Source of the DNA: Gemmatimonadota bacterium
GTDB taxonomy: Bacteria; Gemmatimonadota; Gemmatimonadetes; Longimicrobiales; RSA9
Assembly (NCBI GenBank): GCA_007126035.1
Contig: SLCC01000035.1
Location: forward strand, 1 to 49,053
Length of the DNA stretch: 49,053 bases
Reading direction: 5' to 3'
Below are positions 32,942 through 43,400 of the stretch, piece after piece. Both the position numbers and the translations under genes were made by a program. The stretch's first letter is position 1. Every line of letters starts with the position of its first letter. The notes under the pieces were generated by a model. That model was not told the DNA's origin. It saw nothing but the letters and a program-made list of their open reading frames with translations, and made no database searches.

Positions 32942-33037
32942 GGGCACTATCACCGTCGGGCACTACCACCGTCGGGCACTACCACCGTCGGGCACTACCA
33001 CCGTCGGGCACTACCACCCCCGGGCACTACCACCCCC
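32942..33037. repeat. Six tandem copies of a 16-bp unit (GGGCACTACCACCGTC)
   Basis: Units begin at 32942, 32958, 32974, 32990, 33006 and 33022 with almost no variation: the first has TAT for TAC, and the last two end in CCCC. The array lies in the upstream region of the BON gene and 130 bases from the tRNA. It could be a multi-site operator or a slippage-prone spacer. Confidence 0.9.
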
Positions 33038-33123
33038 GCAAACCTCCGGCCGCAGAAACCACCCTCAGACGCCGACCAGCGACCGCCGCCCTCGGCCCGT
33101 CACCAACCCCCTCCCGGACCGGC

Positions 33124-33152
33124 TTGTAGACCAGGCCCGCAATCGCTATCTT
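33124..33152 (+). promoter_or_regulatory. Putative tRNA-Pro promoter
   Basis: TTGTAG (33124-33129) and TATCTT (33147-33152) are separated by 17 bases. Transcription would begin about 7-9 bases before the tRNA. The match to consensus is moderate. Confidence 0.45.
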
Positions 33153-33167
33153 GACCGTACCGCAAGA

Positions 33168-33241
33168 CGGGACGTGGCGCAGTCCGGTAGCGCACTGCAA
33201 TGGGGTTGCAGGGGTCGCCGGTTCGAATCCGGCCGTCCCGA
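33168..33241 (+). tRNA. tRNA-Pro (anticodon GGG)
   Basis: A full cloverleaf is visible: 7-bp acceptor (CGGGACG/CGTCCCG) with discriminator A, D-arm GCGC...GCGC, anticodon stem CTGCA/TGCAG with loop ATGGGGT giving anticodon GGG at 33202-33204, and T-arm GCCGG TTCGAAT CCGGC. The C1-G72 pair is typical of proline tRNAs. CCA is not encoded (ATACA follows). Confidence 0.95.
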
Positions 33242-33253
33242 TACATGTAGGCC

Positions 33254-33289
33254 GAAGGCCCGGCAACGGTTGGCGTTGTCCGGGCCTTC
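33254..33289. terminator. Hairpin terminator downstream of tRNA-Pro
   Basis: GAAGGCCCGGCAACG and CGTTGTCCGGGCCTTC form a 15-bp stem with one bulge around a short loop, followed by TTG. It is 12 bases after the tRNA and 37 bases before the stop of the convergent lipoprotein gene, so it may serve both strands. Confidence 0.75.
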
Positions 33290-33325
33290 TTGCGGCACTG
33301 GCGCGCCCTGAGCGGCGGCTCCTGA

Positions 33326-34399
33326 TCAGTGTTGGATCCGGAGGTTGGCCACCACCCCTGCGTGGTCCGACGGCCATAGCCCGCCCGGGGTCCGGCCAGC
33401 TGGATCGGTGCCCACCACCTCCGCCGATAATGGAGCGACGGTGCCGCTATACAGGATGAGGTCGATCCTGCTGTACAGGTCACCGGTCAGGTTCAGGAGC
33501 TCTGGGAAGCAGCAGGTCAGTCCCGGGTCGGTGGTGTCCAGGGCGGTCCAGGCGTCTGTGAACGTACCGGTGAGCAACTCGTAGGGCTCATCGCCGGGCC
33601 CGGTGTTCAGGTCGCCGACCAGGACCACCTGGGCGCGCTGGCCGAACTGCTGGATCAGCTCCAGGATCTGGAACGACTGGATGGCGTGGAGCTCACCACC
33701 GGCGCTCACTTCCAGGTGCGTGTTGACGAAGGTGAAGTCGGCCCCGTCCACCGTGGCGTCCACCCACGTGTAGCCGCGCTCGAACCAGATGGTGTCGCCC
33801 GTGACGAGCTCGAACGGAACGATGGCCTGGAACCCCTGAGCGCCAGGGTTCCTGGTGGCCACGTCGGCCCGGGCCAGGATCACGTCCCGGTCCGTCATGC
33901 GCACGTCGAAGAACTCCGTGGGGCTCCGTGCGGCCGGCATCTGGACGTCCGCGTTCACCACCTGGCTCGCCACCTGGTACTGGAGGCCACGAACCTGGAG
34001 GGAGTCCATGAGGACCTCCAAAAAGTCCAAATAGACGTCGGTGGCCGGCGTGGACATGTCGCTCGGGTCCTGGATCCGGTACAGCTCCACCTCCTGGAGG
34101 CCAATGAGGTGAGGCTCATGGGCCTCGATCTCGGCCGCCAGCGCGCCGGCCCGGGCGGGGAAGTCGTTCATCTCCATGATCTGGAAGATCTCGGCCACGA
34201 TCGCCGGGATCTCTTCAGGCGCTGTGGCCTGCGTGACCCGGAAGATATCCGCACCGAGATAGAGGTTCCGCGTCATGACGGTGACGTCCGTGGTCTCGGT
34301 GGGTGGAGTGGTCGTTTCGCCGCACGCCGCAAGGAGCAGGGTGCCGACCAGGAGGAAGAGGGGCGTTCGGATCCAGGGTCTGGGACGTGAGTCGGTCAC
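33326..34399 (-). CDS. Lipoprotein endonuclease/exonuclease/phosphatase-fold protein
   Basis: This 357-residue protein has a clear lipobox (LLLAACGE) followed by an EEP-fold domain: VMTRNLYLGAD at the N-terminus, LIGLQEVELY with the metal-binding Glu, FTFVNTHLEV with catalytic His, VVLVGDLNTGPGD with Asp/Asn, and the final SDHAGVVANLRI with the Asp-His pair. All catalytic residues appear intact. The substrate may be nucleic acid, a phospholipid head group or an inositol phosphate; envelope location favours a nutrient-scavenging phosphodiesterase. Confidence 0.85.
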   Translation of the reverse strand: MTDSRPRPWIRTPLFLLVGTLLLAACGETTTPPTETTDVTVMTRNLYLGADIFRVTQATAPEEIPAIVAEIFQIMEMNDFPARAGALAAEIEAHEPHLIGLQEVELYRIQDPSDMSTPATDVYLDFLEVLMDSLQVRGLQYQVASQVVNADVQMPAARSPTEFFDVRMTDRDVILARADVATRNPGAQGFQAIVPFELVTGDTIWFERGYTWVDATVDGADFTFVNTHLEVSAGGELHAIQSFQILELIQQFGQRAQVVLVGDLNTGPGDEPYELLTGTFTDAWTALDTTDPGLTCCFPELLNLTGDLYSRIDLILYSGTVAPLSAEVVGTDPAGRTPGGLWPSDHAGVVANLRIQH

Positions 34400-34611
34400 G
34401 GTAAGACCTCCGCGGTAGGGGGAGTCGAAGGGATCGGCTGCCGCTCAGGAAGCAATAGCGCCGCTACACCCCTTCGGTCAAGGGGCGCGGGTAATGGCTC
34501 GCAGCACCCCCAACCGGCGGGGAGTGAACGGTTGCGCCGGAGAGTTTGGAATGTCCATCTTTCCTCCGAACGCACGTTCTCCGGTTGAGCCTCTTTTCTG
34601 CAGACAACCCA

Positions 34612-35034
34612 ATGATCGAAGCCCTGGGTATCAACCACATCGGTATCGCGGTCGCCTCGATCGACCAGCGCCGGCAGTTTTACGAGCAGACGCTGGGTGC
34701 CCGTTTCGAAGGCATCGAGGAGGTGCCGAATCAGCAGGTACGGGTTGCCTTCTTCCTGGTGGGCGCCCCCGGTCACGAGGTGCGACTGGAGCTCCTCGAG
34801 CCCACAGCGCGCGATTCTCCGGTGGCCAGGTTCATCGAGAAGCGCGGCGAGGGCATGCACCATATCGCGTACACGGTGGACGATCTGGACGGCAGGCTAG
34901 CGAGCCTGAAGGAGGCGGGCGTGGAGCTCATCGACGATGAGCCTCGCGACGGCGCCCACCACACCCGGATCGCGTTCCTGCACCCGAAGAGCTGCGGCGG
35001 TGTGCTGACCGAGCTGTGCGAGCCGCGGCAATGA
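34612..35034 (+). CDS. mce: Methylmalonyl-CoA epimerase
   Basis: This 140-residue vicinal-oxygen-chelate protein interconverts (R)- and (S)-methylmalonyl-CoA in propionate metabolism. It starts ALGINHIGIAVASID (first metal His), then VRLELLEPTA, EGMHHIAYTVDDLDG (another metal His) and ends FLHPKSCGGVLTELCE (metal Glu). The family start fits ATG 34612, though the ribosome-binding site is weak; 22 extra in-frame codons upstream look non-coding. The mutase subunits are not in the window. Confidence 0.87.
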   Translation: MIEALGINHIGIAVASIDQRRQFYEQTLGARFEGIEEVPNQQVRVAFFLVGAPGHEVRLELLEPTARDSPVARFIEKRGEGMHHIAYTVDDLDGRLASLKEAGVELIDDEPRDGAHHTRIAFLHPKSCGGVLTELCEPRQ

Positions 35035-35219
35035 CTGTGAGGCTCTTCAAGCGTCGCAACCGGATCGCACAGATTCAGGTAGTAGGGCATCCCACCAAAC
35101 ACGCCGTGTGCACGCACCCGCACAAGATCAGGTTCATCGCCTGGTAATGGATGGTCGGCCGGCCTCGGGTCGCCTCCGCTAGGATGGGCGACTTCCAACC
35201 CGCCGGGTGCTTTGCGACA

Positions 35220-35343
35220 GGTCTTCGCGCGGGTCCGGTGGTGGCCCCAGGACCGGCTTTGGCTGTGTTGCCGGGTCTTGTTGGTGGGGAATGGGACAGC
35301 GGCATGTCTGGGCGGGACCAACAACTCCTGCGAACACAGCCTT
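35220..35343. repeat. Direct repeat copy A with 81-nt hairpin element
   Basis: About 124 bases are nearly identical to 36806-36929. Inside, GGCTGTGTT (35261-35269) pairs with AACACAGCC (35333-35341), and TTGTTGGT (35278-35285) pairs with ACCAACAA (35317-35324), forming an interrupted hairpin that could act in DNA or RNA. Confidence 0.85.
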
Positions 35344-35410
35344 AGTGGCATCCTGGGCATGTCTGGGCGGGACCAACAACTCCTGCGAACACAGCCTTAG
35401 AGGTATCCTG
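35301..35410. repeat. 55-bp tandem duplication of the hairpin right arm
   Basis: The segment starting GGCATGTCTGGGCGGGACCA at 35301 is repeated at 35356 with only a few changes, including AACTCCTGCGAACACAGCC. It duplicates only the right half of the hairpin element. Confidence 0.88.
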
Positions 35411-35496
35411 GGGGCTGACGTGGAGGTGAGGCAACACGTGGTCGTGTTCTTCGCACCGCCGCTCTCCCGCAGCACTTCGCCGGCCTACCCCGGGTC

Positions 35497-36525
35497 TCAG
35501 GGCGGGGTCAGCGCCGTGATCAGCTGCCGCTCCGGGTCCAGGTCGGTGAGAATGACCTTGTGGAAGCCCGTCAGCTCGAGCCACTTCTGGTGGTCGTCCA
35601 GGGTATAGGTGTTGCCACCGGACGTGCGCAGGAGCATGACCACGGCGAACCTGGCTGCTCTGGGGCTGCGGCCCCGGAGGAAGTCCGCGATGGCGACGAC
35701 GCCGCCCGGGACCATGGCCGAGCGTGCCTGCCGGAGCAGCGCTACGCTCTGCGCCGGGGAAAGCATGTGGAGGATGTTGCTCAGGAGCACCACGTCGAAA
35801 GGCCCTGCCGGTAGCGGGTCGGCGAGGAAGTCGGCGCCGACGGTACGGAGCCCCGGCACCTGGGCCAGTCCGTACTCGTGGCGGATGAATTCCTCCACCT
35901 CGGGCCGGTCCAGGAGCACGGCGTCGAGGCCCTGGTCGATGAACGCCCGGGCGATGTGGCCCGGTCCCCCGCCCACGTCCAGGATCGTCCGGGCACCGGG
36001 CCGCCGGCCCAGGACCGCGTCCACCAGGCGTTCCACCCGCTCGCCCGGGGCGGCGGCCATGCCGGCCATGAAGCGGGCGATGCGGTCGCGCCTGCGCGCG
36101 TCGTCGCCGGCCTCGTCGTCGCCGGCCTCGTCGTCTACCGGCTCCACGGGCGCGCCGGTCCGCAGCGACTCGGCCAGGCGCGTCCAGGACCGGAGGTTTT
36201 CCAGCCACAAGGGCAACCCCCGGCCCTGGTAGTCCGGCGACCGGGGGTCACCCAGCTCACGCCCGGCTCGCTCGGTCAGCCGGTAACGTGACGCCGACGT
36301 GGTCGCGGCTCCTGCTTCGGGCTCTACCAGCCCCAGCTCCGCCAGCACGGGGAGGATGATCGACACGGCCCGGGCGTCCAGCCCTGATCGGGTGGCCAGC
36401 TCCTCTGCGGACAGCGGGCCCTCATGCAGAGCGTGGAAGAGGCCGGCCTCTGCCGCGGCGGCGACCGTGGCCGCCGCCTCGGCAATGTCCCGGAGCTGGG
36501 CGAGGGCAAGATCGCTGTGGTTCAT
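35497..36525 (-). CDS. SAM-dependent methyltransferase, plant O-methyltransferase-like fold
   Basis: This 342-residue enzyme has an N-terminal winged-helix dimerisation domain (VAAAAEAGLFHALHEGPLSA, ELATRSGLDARAVSIIL) and a C-terminal Rossmann domain with TILDVGGGPGHIARAFI (SAM site), VLLDRPEVEEFI and FDVVLLSNILHMLSP. It resembles bacterial small-molecule O-methyltransferases of the Methyltransf_2 type. An acidic repeat DDEAGDDEAGDD interrupts the linker. ATG 36525 starts the dimerisation helix, but no strong ribosome-binding site is seen. A decayed copy of its 3' part lies at 36967-37075, and both are associated with the 125-bp repeats. The acceptor substrate is unknown. Confidence 0.82.
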   Translation of the reverse strand: MNHSDLALAQLRDIAEAAATVAAAAEAGLFHALHEGPLSAEELATRSGLDARAVSIILPVLAELGLVEPEAGAATTSASRYRLTERAGRELGDPRSPDYQGRGLPLWLENLRSWTRLAESLRTGAPVEPVDDEAGDDEAGDDARRRDRIARFMAGMAAAPGERVERLVDAVLGRRPGARTILDVGGGPGHIARAFIDQGLDAVLLDRPEVEEFIRHEYGLAQVPGLRTVGADFLADPLPAGPFDVVLLSNILHMLSPAQSVALLRQARSAMVPGGVVAIADFLRGRSPRAARFAVVMLLRTSGGNTYTLDDHQKWLELTGFHKVILTDLDPERQLITALTPP

Positions 36526-36966
36526 TCTGGTGCGCTGGTCGGATGGTATCGGTGCCCGGCCGTGAAGCCCGGCCATGGTGTGGCCAGAGGTGCCGCAGGA
36601 TCCTTGCCTTCCGGCAACGGTCACGACTTCACCCGGTTTCCCCCGTCCGGAGCAGATCTCGAAGAGCCGGACGTAGTCGCGGCAGATCCACTCGAACAGC
36701 CGCCCACGTAGTCATCGAGGTGCGGTTCGATCGCGTGCTCCCACACCTGGTCCGCATGCCCCGCTGAGAGGGCGGATGCGCTGGCGTCGCGAACTGCGCG
36801 GGCCGGGTCTTCTCGAGGGTCCGGTGGCGGACCCAGGACCGGCTTTGGCTGTGTTCTCGGGTCTTGTTGGTCGAAATGGGACAGCGGCATGTCCAGGCGG
36901 GACCAACAACTCCTGCGAACACAGCCTCAGTGCTACCCGGGGGTGAGCCCCGGGTGTCGGCCGGTT
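36526..36966. other. Intergenic region with repeat copy B
   Basis: No intact gene. The first 280 bases contain nothing I recognise beyond the methyltransferase upstream region. The second part is repeat copy B. Confidence 0.5.
36806..36929. repeat. Direct repeat copy B with 80-nt hairpin element
   Basis: This matches 35220-35343 closely, including both arms (GGCTGTGTT at 36847-36855, AACACAGCC at 36918-36926). Differences sit mostly in the loop. Unlike copy A it lacks the extra 55-bp duplication. Confidence 0.85.
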
Positions 36967-37075
36967 GATTCGCTCGAGCCACTCCTGTTGGTCTTCCAGC
37001 GTGCAGATGTTGCCACCGGGCGTGGGCAGGAACCTGACCACGGCGCATCTGGCTGCCCTCGGGCCAGGCGCCGCT
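36967..37075 (-). pseudogene. Decayed fragment of a second methyltransferase gene (3' part)
   Basis: Read on the minus strand, the fragment encodes RAARCAVVRFLPTPGGN followed by CTLEDQQEWLE, which aligns with PRAARFAVVMLLRTSGGN and YTLDDHQKWLE of the intact methyltransferase (DNA 35574-35680). Similarity stops on both sides and no SAM-binding domain precedes it. It has the same relation to repeat copy B as the intact gene to copy A, which marks a past tandem duplication. Confidence 0.75.
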
Positions 37076-37198
37076 CGTCCCGGCTCCATCGCGGCCGGCG
37101 GTCCGGAACGCGAGGTGCAGTCTGGGCACCGGGACTGAGGGAGGGACACCGCGGCTTAGGGAGCGACGCGCGGGATCACCGTTCACGGAAGGCGGCAT

Positions 37199-37405
37199 AT
37201 GGGGCCGAAGCAAGATTCGCGGGAGAAGGCAGCCAGCATCCTGGCCGATATGGAGAAGGGGGAAGGGCCAGGTGGCGAGGCCAGGGACGCCAACGTCAGG
37301 GCCCTGATGGCCATCGGGTACAGCGTCCTGGCGCTGTCGGAGCAGATCGCCCGACTCGAGAAGGAGGTGAAGTCTCTGTCCTGGATGATCGAGGACAAGA
37401 CCTGA
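37199..37405 (+). CDS. Small coiled-coil protein of unknown function
   Basis: This 68-residue acidic/basic protein has GGAAGGCGG just before its ATG. The C-terminal 30 residues (LALSEQIARLEKEVKSLSWM) form a heptad pattern consistent with a short coiled coil; the N-terminal half is charged and probably disordered. It resembles no family I can name. Codon use is like that of its neighbours, supporting a real gene, but it is short. Confidence 0.5.
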   Translation: MGPKQDSREKAASILADMEKGEGPGGEARDANVRALMAIGYSVLALSEQIARLEKEVKSLSWMIEDKT

Positions 37406-37469
37406 GCGGTCGGCGGTGGTCGTGAGCGACGCCCGGTCGGCAGGCGGGGCTCGGCAGAATCCTCGTGGC

Positions 37470-40400
37470 TCAGTGGATGATCACCCGGTCCGGGGCTCCC
37501 CGGCCGAAGGTCTCGGGTGCGTACATCTCCTCGGCTCTTGGCGGTGGTGCGATGAACGTGCCATGGCTCGTCGCCCGGGCCAGGTAGGTGTACTCGTGCA
37601 CCCCTGCACGGAGCAGGCTGGTGAAGGCCTCGGCCCGGTCGTCGCGAAGGTTCTGGTGGTCGAACCAGCCGACCCGCCAGGGCGGCGGCGACCAGGGCCC
37701 ACGCTCAACCTCGCCCGGCATGGTCCGGTACCCGACCGGCCGGTTGTCCGGCGGCGAGTCGTGGTGGAACCCCGTCCCCCGCAGCTCGGGGTTCAGGGGC
37801 TCGAGCCCGGCGGGGAGCGGGTCAACGAGCGCCACCTGGCGCCTGACCGACGGCGCGATCATGGAGATCCGGACCCGGACCCTGGCCCCGGCTCGGATGC
37901 GCCAGGCACCGTCGTCGTCTCGACGGACGTCGTCAGGGTCGTCCACCGCCTGGTAGCTCCGCTCCACGGTGAAGCCGCGGTCCAGGGGCGGCAGGTCGTG
38001 TCCGGCGGGCGCGTACCGGAGCCCGGCCCGGTAGTAGAGCCGGCCCGTGCCGTCCCGCTGGATCAGGACCCGGTCGGCCTGGTCCATGGCGGCCAGGTGG
38101 GCCAGCGGCACATCCAGGTGCCAGCGGTCGGCGGAGCGGCCGCGGAACTCCCGGGTGCCGGCGAAGCGGTCGCCGACCCAGAGGCGGGTGACGAAGTCTG
38201 GCTCGACCCGCTCGTATTCCTGGAAGTAGCGGCCCAGGGCCAGGAGTGCCCACGAGTTCTCCTGGGTCGTGCGCCAGCGGCCCCGGCTCCGGTGGTCCAG
38301 GAGCCCGCGGGCGAGCTTGGGCACCAGGTCACTCCCCGGGTCCGCCTGGATCAAAGCCTCCAGGGCCACGGCGTCGGAGCGGCGGTCCGAATGGAGCAGG
38401 ACGTGGGAACCGTCCTCGTAGGAGGTGGCCATGGTCGCGGCGCCCGCGGTCTCGGTCACCCGGTTCACGAGCTGGCGGCGCAGCTCGTCGGCCTGGGCCC
38501 GTGCGTGTGGGTCGCCTGCCAGGGTGTGGAGGAGCCAGCCGGCGGCGGCGACGCCGGCTTCCGCGGTGTAGCCGGCGGATCCAACCTCCCGTACCCGGCG
38601 TCGGGCTGCCGCCACGGCGGCAGGGTCGTCCATGCGGCCGCGGACGTAGAGGGCGTACGCCGCCAGGCCGTGGCGGTCCCGGACGGCGACGTCGCCAGCG
38701 ATCCGCCCGTCCAGGTCGCGCAGGTACTCGGCGGCACGGTCCATGGTGGCGCCGGAGACGGTGAAGCCGGCCTCCCTGGCCCGTTGGAGGGCGTGGGCGG
38801 CGTGGATGCTGACGAATGGGTGCGACGGGCCGTCGCCCCGCCACATGCTCCAGCCGCCGTCGGGCCGCTGGAGCCGGGCCAGCTCGGCCACGTCCCGCAC
38901 AGCGGCGGCGATGATCTCTTCGGGAGTCGGCAGCGCCTCGGCGGCGAACGCCGTCAGCGCGTCCCTGAGCGCGGCCACGGCCAGGAGCCGGGACGCGGCG
39001 GGCTCGGGCCCCTCGAAGGGGTAGCGGTGGAGGTAGAGGAGCGCGTCGCTGAGCGCGTTCAAAGCAGTGCTGGAGACGGTGACGCCAAGGCCGCCGAAGC
39101 CAGGCACCGCGTCGCCAGGGACCGAGAGCGGGAGCGTGGCCAGGTCCGTGTCCTGGAGCTCACCGTAGACGGCGAACGCCTCCGCCGTGGCGGGCTCGTA
39201 CACGGGTATCACCGCCGCGGTGGCATCGCTGCGATCACCCGCAACGGCCACAGCCTCAACTCTCGCCCTGCCGTTACGAACGGCCGCGGCCGGGACACGG
39301 AGCTCCACCCGGTCGCCGGCCGGGACCGTCACGCGACGTCCCTGCCCCTGGTCGAACCGGAGCCCGTCGGCCCGCACCGCCACGTCCACCTCCAGGGCCT
39401 TGTCGGCCAGGTTCTGGACCATCAGGCCCAGCTCCGCCAGGTCGCCGTGGTTCAAGAACCGCGGCAGGGCCAGCCGGACCATGAGGTCACGCCGCGCGGT
39501 CACCGTGGCCTCGCCCCGGCCGAACCGCGTGGCGCCGTCCACCGCCACCGCCACGACCCGGTACCGGGTCAGGGTACCCGGCATCGTGACCGGCACCGTG
39601 ACGCGGCCGTCGGGACCGGTGACCAGGGCAGGCTCGAACAGGGCCAGCGGCCGGAAGTCGTCCCGCACCGCCACGGGCGGGTCCGGCGGCGCCACGCCGC
39701 CACGTCCGGCCACCGCCTCCGCCGCTTCGGCGTCCATCGTTGTCGCCGCGATCGTGACGTCATCGTGCGCCACAGCCCCTCTCAACATCATGCCGGGCGC
39801 CGGCAGGCCCTCCACGCGGTTCTCATCAAACTTGAGCTCCGGATCGTCCCGGTCCAGCAAGACCAGCCGGCGCAGCGAGTGGTCCCGGACTCCGCTGCCG
39901 CGCTGTGTGTAGAAGGCGGCCAGGGGATCGGGCACGGAGTAGTCGCCCAGGGCCAGGATGGCGTCGTCCACCATCCAGAGCGCCACTTCCGCACCGGGGC
40001 GGGGCCGGCCGCGCTGGTCCCGGACCTCGACGGTGACGGACGTGCTGCCGCCCGGCTCGAGGGTGGTGTCGGCGGGCTCGACGGTGACGTCGAGGGTACG
40101 GGCATGGGGCGGGACGCGCAGCGCCACCTGGCCCGCGCGGTAATCGGTCCCGGCCCCGCCGCCGGCAGCCACCAGCTCCACGTGCAGGTCAGTGGCGGGG
40201 ATGTGGGCCTCGGACACGGGGATGAGCAGCTCGTGGGACGGCCCGTCCAGGCGGAACCGGCCCGTCTCCGCCACGCCGTCCCGACGCAGGGTCCAGAGCC
40301 CTTCCGCGGCGTCGAACGGCGACTGGACCAGGACCCGGGCAGTGTCACCGGGCTGGTACTCCTCCCGGTCCGCCACCAGCTCCAGCGGCTCGCCGCCCGG

Positions 40401-43400
40401 CCGGTCTACCACCGGACGGGACACGGCGCCCGCGACCCAGACCGGCAGCTCGGACCGGCTCGACCGGCCCGTGTGGTCGGTGACGTCAACGGTGAGGAGG
40501 TACGACCCCGGCTCGCCCAGGACGACGACGCAGCTCACCGGCTCCTCGCGGCTGGTCGTTTCGCAGATCGGGCCCGACACGCCGTCTTCACCCTGGGCAC
40601 CCTCATCTCCTGCATCCCGGGCCCGGTCGGCCTCCTGCTCCGGACCGGCAGCCCGGGCCAGGCCAGCCACCTGCGCCTGAACTCCCGGCAGCGGCCGGAT
40701 CCCGCCATCCCGCGGCGTCAGTCGGAGCTCCAGCGGTCGTCCGGCCACCGGCTCGCCGTCAAGGTCCACGGCCACCATGCTCACGACCAGGGAGTCACCG
40801 GCCTGGGCCCAGTTGCGGTCGGCCCTGATGCCGGCGTACACCGATCCGGGGTGGACCAGGACGTCCACGCCGCCGGAGCCGGCCTGCCGGTCCACGTCCT
40901 GGACCTGCGCGTCCAGGCGCAGCGACGCGGTGAACGGCGGGTCCGTCTCCAGCAGGGCGACCCGGACGCCGTGCGTCCCGTGGGCGTCCGTCAGGCCCGC
41001 CAGCTCCTGGACCGACGCCTGGCCCGGGCCGCGACCGAAGCCCCAGAACGGGGCCCGACCGAAACGCCACCGGTCCCAGCCGGGCGGCGAGTAGCTGGCG
41101 GACCGGCTCGTGACGCGCCAGTCGACCTCGGCGCCCGCCAACCCGCCGCCGCCGTAATACGCCGCCTCGACGGCCACGGCCACCGTCGCTCCCACCACGT
41201 AGGGCCCCGGGTCCGCCAGCACGCGGACCTCGTATTCCGGCCGGCGGAACTCGTGGACCAGGAACGTGTTGTGCCCGAACTGTCGTCGGGTGGCCGACGG
41301 GACTTCGAACCGGACCCGGCCCCGGCCCGAGTTCAGCTCCCCGGGCAGGTCCACCACGGTGCTGAACCCGCCCAGCGACCCGGGACGCACTTCGCCAGCA
41401 CCCAGCTCCTCGCCGCGGGGTCCGTGGGCGGTGAACCGGAGCCGGTCCGCGCCGGCGGCCAGCCCCAGGTCGCCGGCGGGGCCCGGCGCCGACTCCCGGA
41501 CCCACCCCTTCAGCTGGACCTGCTCGCCGGGCCGGTACAGGCCCCGATCGGTGAAGACCAGCCACCGGAGCGACGGCTCCGGGTCCGTCAACCGCCAGCT
41601 GGCCCTGCCCCAGCCCCACGGGTCCGCCGGGAGCAGTGCCGTATCGTTACCGTGGCGGGCCACCAGCAGATCATCGCCGGAATCCCGCAGCGGCAGCCGT
41701 CCCAGCCCCCGCGCGTCCGTCACCGCCTCCTGGCAGGCGGGCATCAGCGCGAGGCGGACCCCCGGGATGGCACGTCCGTCCGCCAGCGACGTGGCCCAGG
41801 CCTGCACCGCCTGGCCGTCCACCGCCGCGTCGAGCCCGATCCCCGTGGACTGGACCCAGGCCACCGCCTGACCCGACCCGGCACGCCTCACGTCCACCGA
41901 CGGTAGGCCGCGACCCGTCCACGACCGGGCACGGGGTCGAACGACCACCACCGCGTGGCCCAACCCGTCGACGAGGGCGGGGGCCAGGTCCACCCACGAT
42001 CTGCTCAGATCTTCCACCGGCCCGGCAGGCGCGATGGTGGTGTCCAGGACCAGCCTGCCCGGGGCCTTGAACGAGCCGGCCAGCGGCCCCCTGCGCTGCC
42101 GTTCCAGCTCACTGATGAAGTCGGCCCAGTCTTCCACCGCCACGGCGAAGACCCGGGCACGTAGCGCGTCGTGGCCGCTGGAGTGGACGGCGACCCGGGC
42201 CGGTCCCGCCGGATCCAGGACCACCATGGGCGAGCCGGCCAGGGCCAGCGTCGGCGGCATGCTGGCCGTCCGGAACTCGAGCCGGCGCTCCGAGCCCAGG
42301 ACCTGGCCGAAGACGTCCTGGATGTTCGGCTCGAGCACCAGGCGATAGGTGGTCAGGGCCGCGAACCGCCCGCGCACGTGGAGCCTGTCGCCGTGGAGGG
42401 CGACGTCCAGGTCCGGCACCTCCGGCTCGAGCCGGACCAGCTCGTCGGACCATGCGGCCCGATCGAGGTCGTTGTTGAACCGGACCCAGAACGCACCCCG
42501 CGGGGAGCAGCTGCTCGTGGACTGACCGGCGCAGCCGTGCTCAGCCACGGCCAGCGGTCCGTAGGTGCGGAACCGCAGCTCCTGGGTCACCGTGGTCGTC
42601 CGGCTCCCTTCCGCCGACGGGGCGCCCGGACCGATCACCACCCGCACGCCCGCCCCGCCCGGGAGCCGCCTCTCCGGGCGGAGGGCGAGCCACCGCCCGT
42701 CGTCCAGCATCTCCGCGAGCGCGCTCGCCACGGAGTCGCTCGCCACCTCGTCGGGCGTGGCCAGACGGAGGGGCCTCTCCCGCCCGTCGGCGGTGAGCCG
42801 GATGGCGGGCAGCACCGCCGCCGGCTCTACGGCCTGGTCGAAGGCGATGACGATGACCGGGTCCCGTGACGCTGCCGGACCGCTACCCTGCCCCGGGCCA
42901 CGATACGGCCGGCTCACCGGCAGCGGCCCGCGCGGCCAGCGGCTGGCGAAGCCGTCCTGGTGGGGGTAGCCGCCCGTGGCCGCGGGCGCAGGCGTGGCGA
43001 AGTCCGCGCGGAAGGGAGCGCTCAATGCGCCGCCCAGCTCCGAGCGCACGCTGGCCGGCACTTCCACCTCGTAGCTGGTGGCCATGGGGAAGCGCGGGTC
43101 CGGCTCGAAGCGGAGGGTCCGCGTGTCCAGCCAGGACCAGCGGCCAGGCGGCTCCGGCCGCAGACGGGCGGGCACGGGTCCGGCGGCGATCTCACCCAGC
43201 GCCGCCAGCGGGACCATGGGCTGGGAGAACGTGATGCTCAGGTGAGGCGCCAACCCCGTCTCACCGCGGGGCACCACCCGGAGCACCTCCAGCGGGCCGG
43301 CCACCGGCTCGTCGGGCGACGGCGGGAGCAGGCTGTCGGACGGCGGGAACGGTGCCAGGATCGTGGCACCGGGGCGTGGCGGCGGTGGCGACGCTGGCGG

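Larger units (their letters stand above)
35035..35496. other. Intergenic region carrying long hairpin repeats
   Basis: No gene is supported. The region contains repeat copy A (35220-35343) and a 55-bp tandem duplication of its right half. The first 180 bases show nothing recognisable. Confidence 0.55.

Noticed and set aside
32942-33037. Possible CRISPR array
   Set aside because: The 16-bp units are directly adjacent with no variable spacers, and no cas genes occur.
33168-33241. tRNA-Pro as an attachment site of an integrated element
   Set aside because: No integrase gene and no repeated tRNA 3' end were seen in the window.
36629-37213. 194-codon minus frame spanning repeat B and the methyltransferase relic
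   Set aside because: It joins repeat DNA and relic in a mixed frame; only the short relic segment in a different frame matches the methyltransferase.
37416-41906. Very long (1496-codon) plus-strand open frame
   Set aside because: It is antisense to the macroglobulin gene, made of Arg/Pro/Gly/His typical of shadow frames in GC-rich DNA, with no domains.
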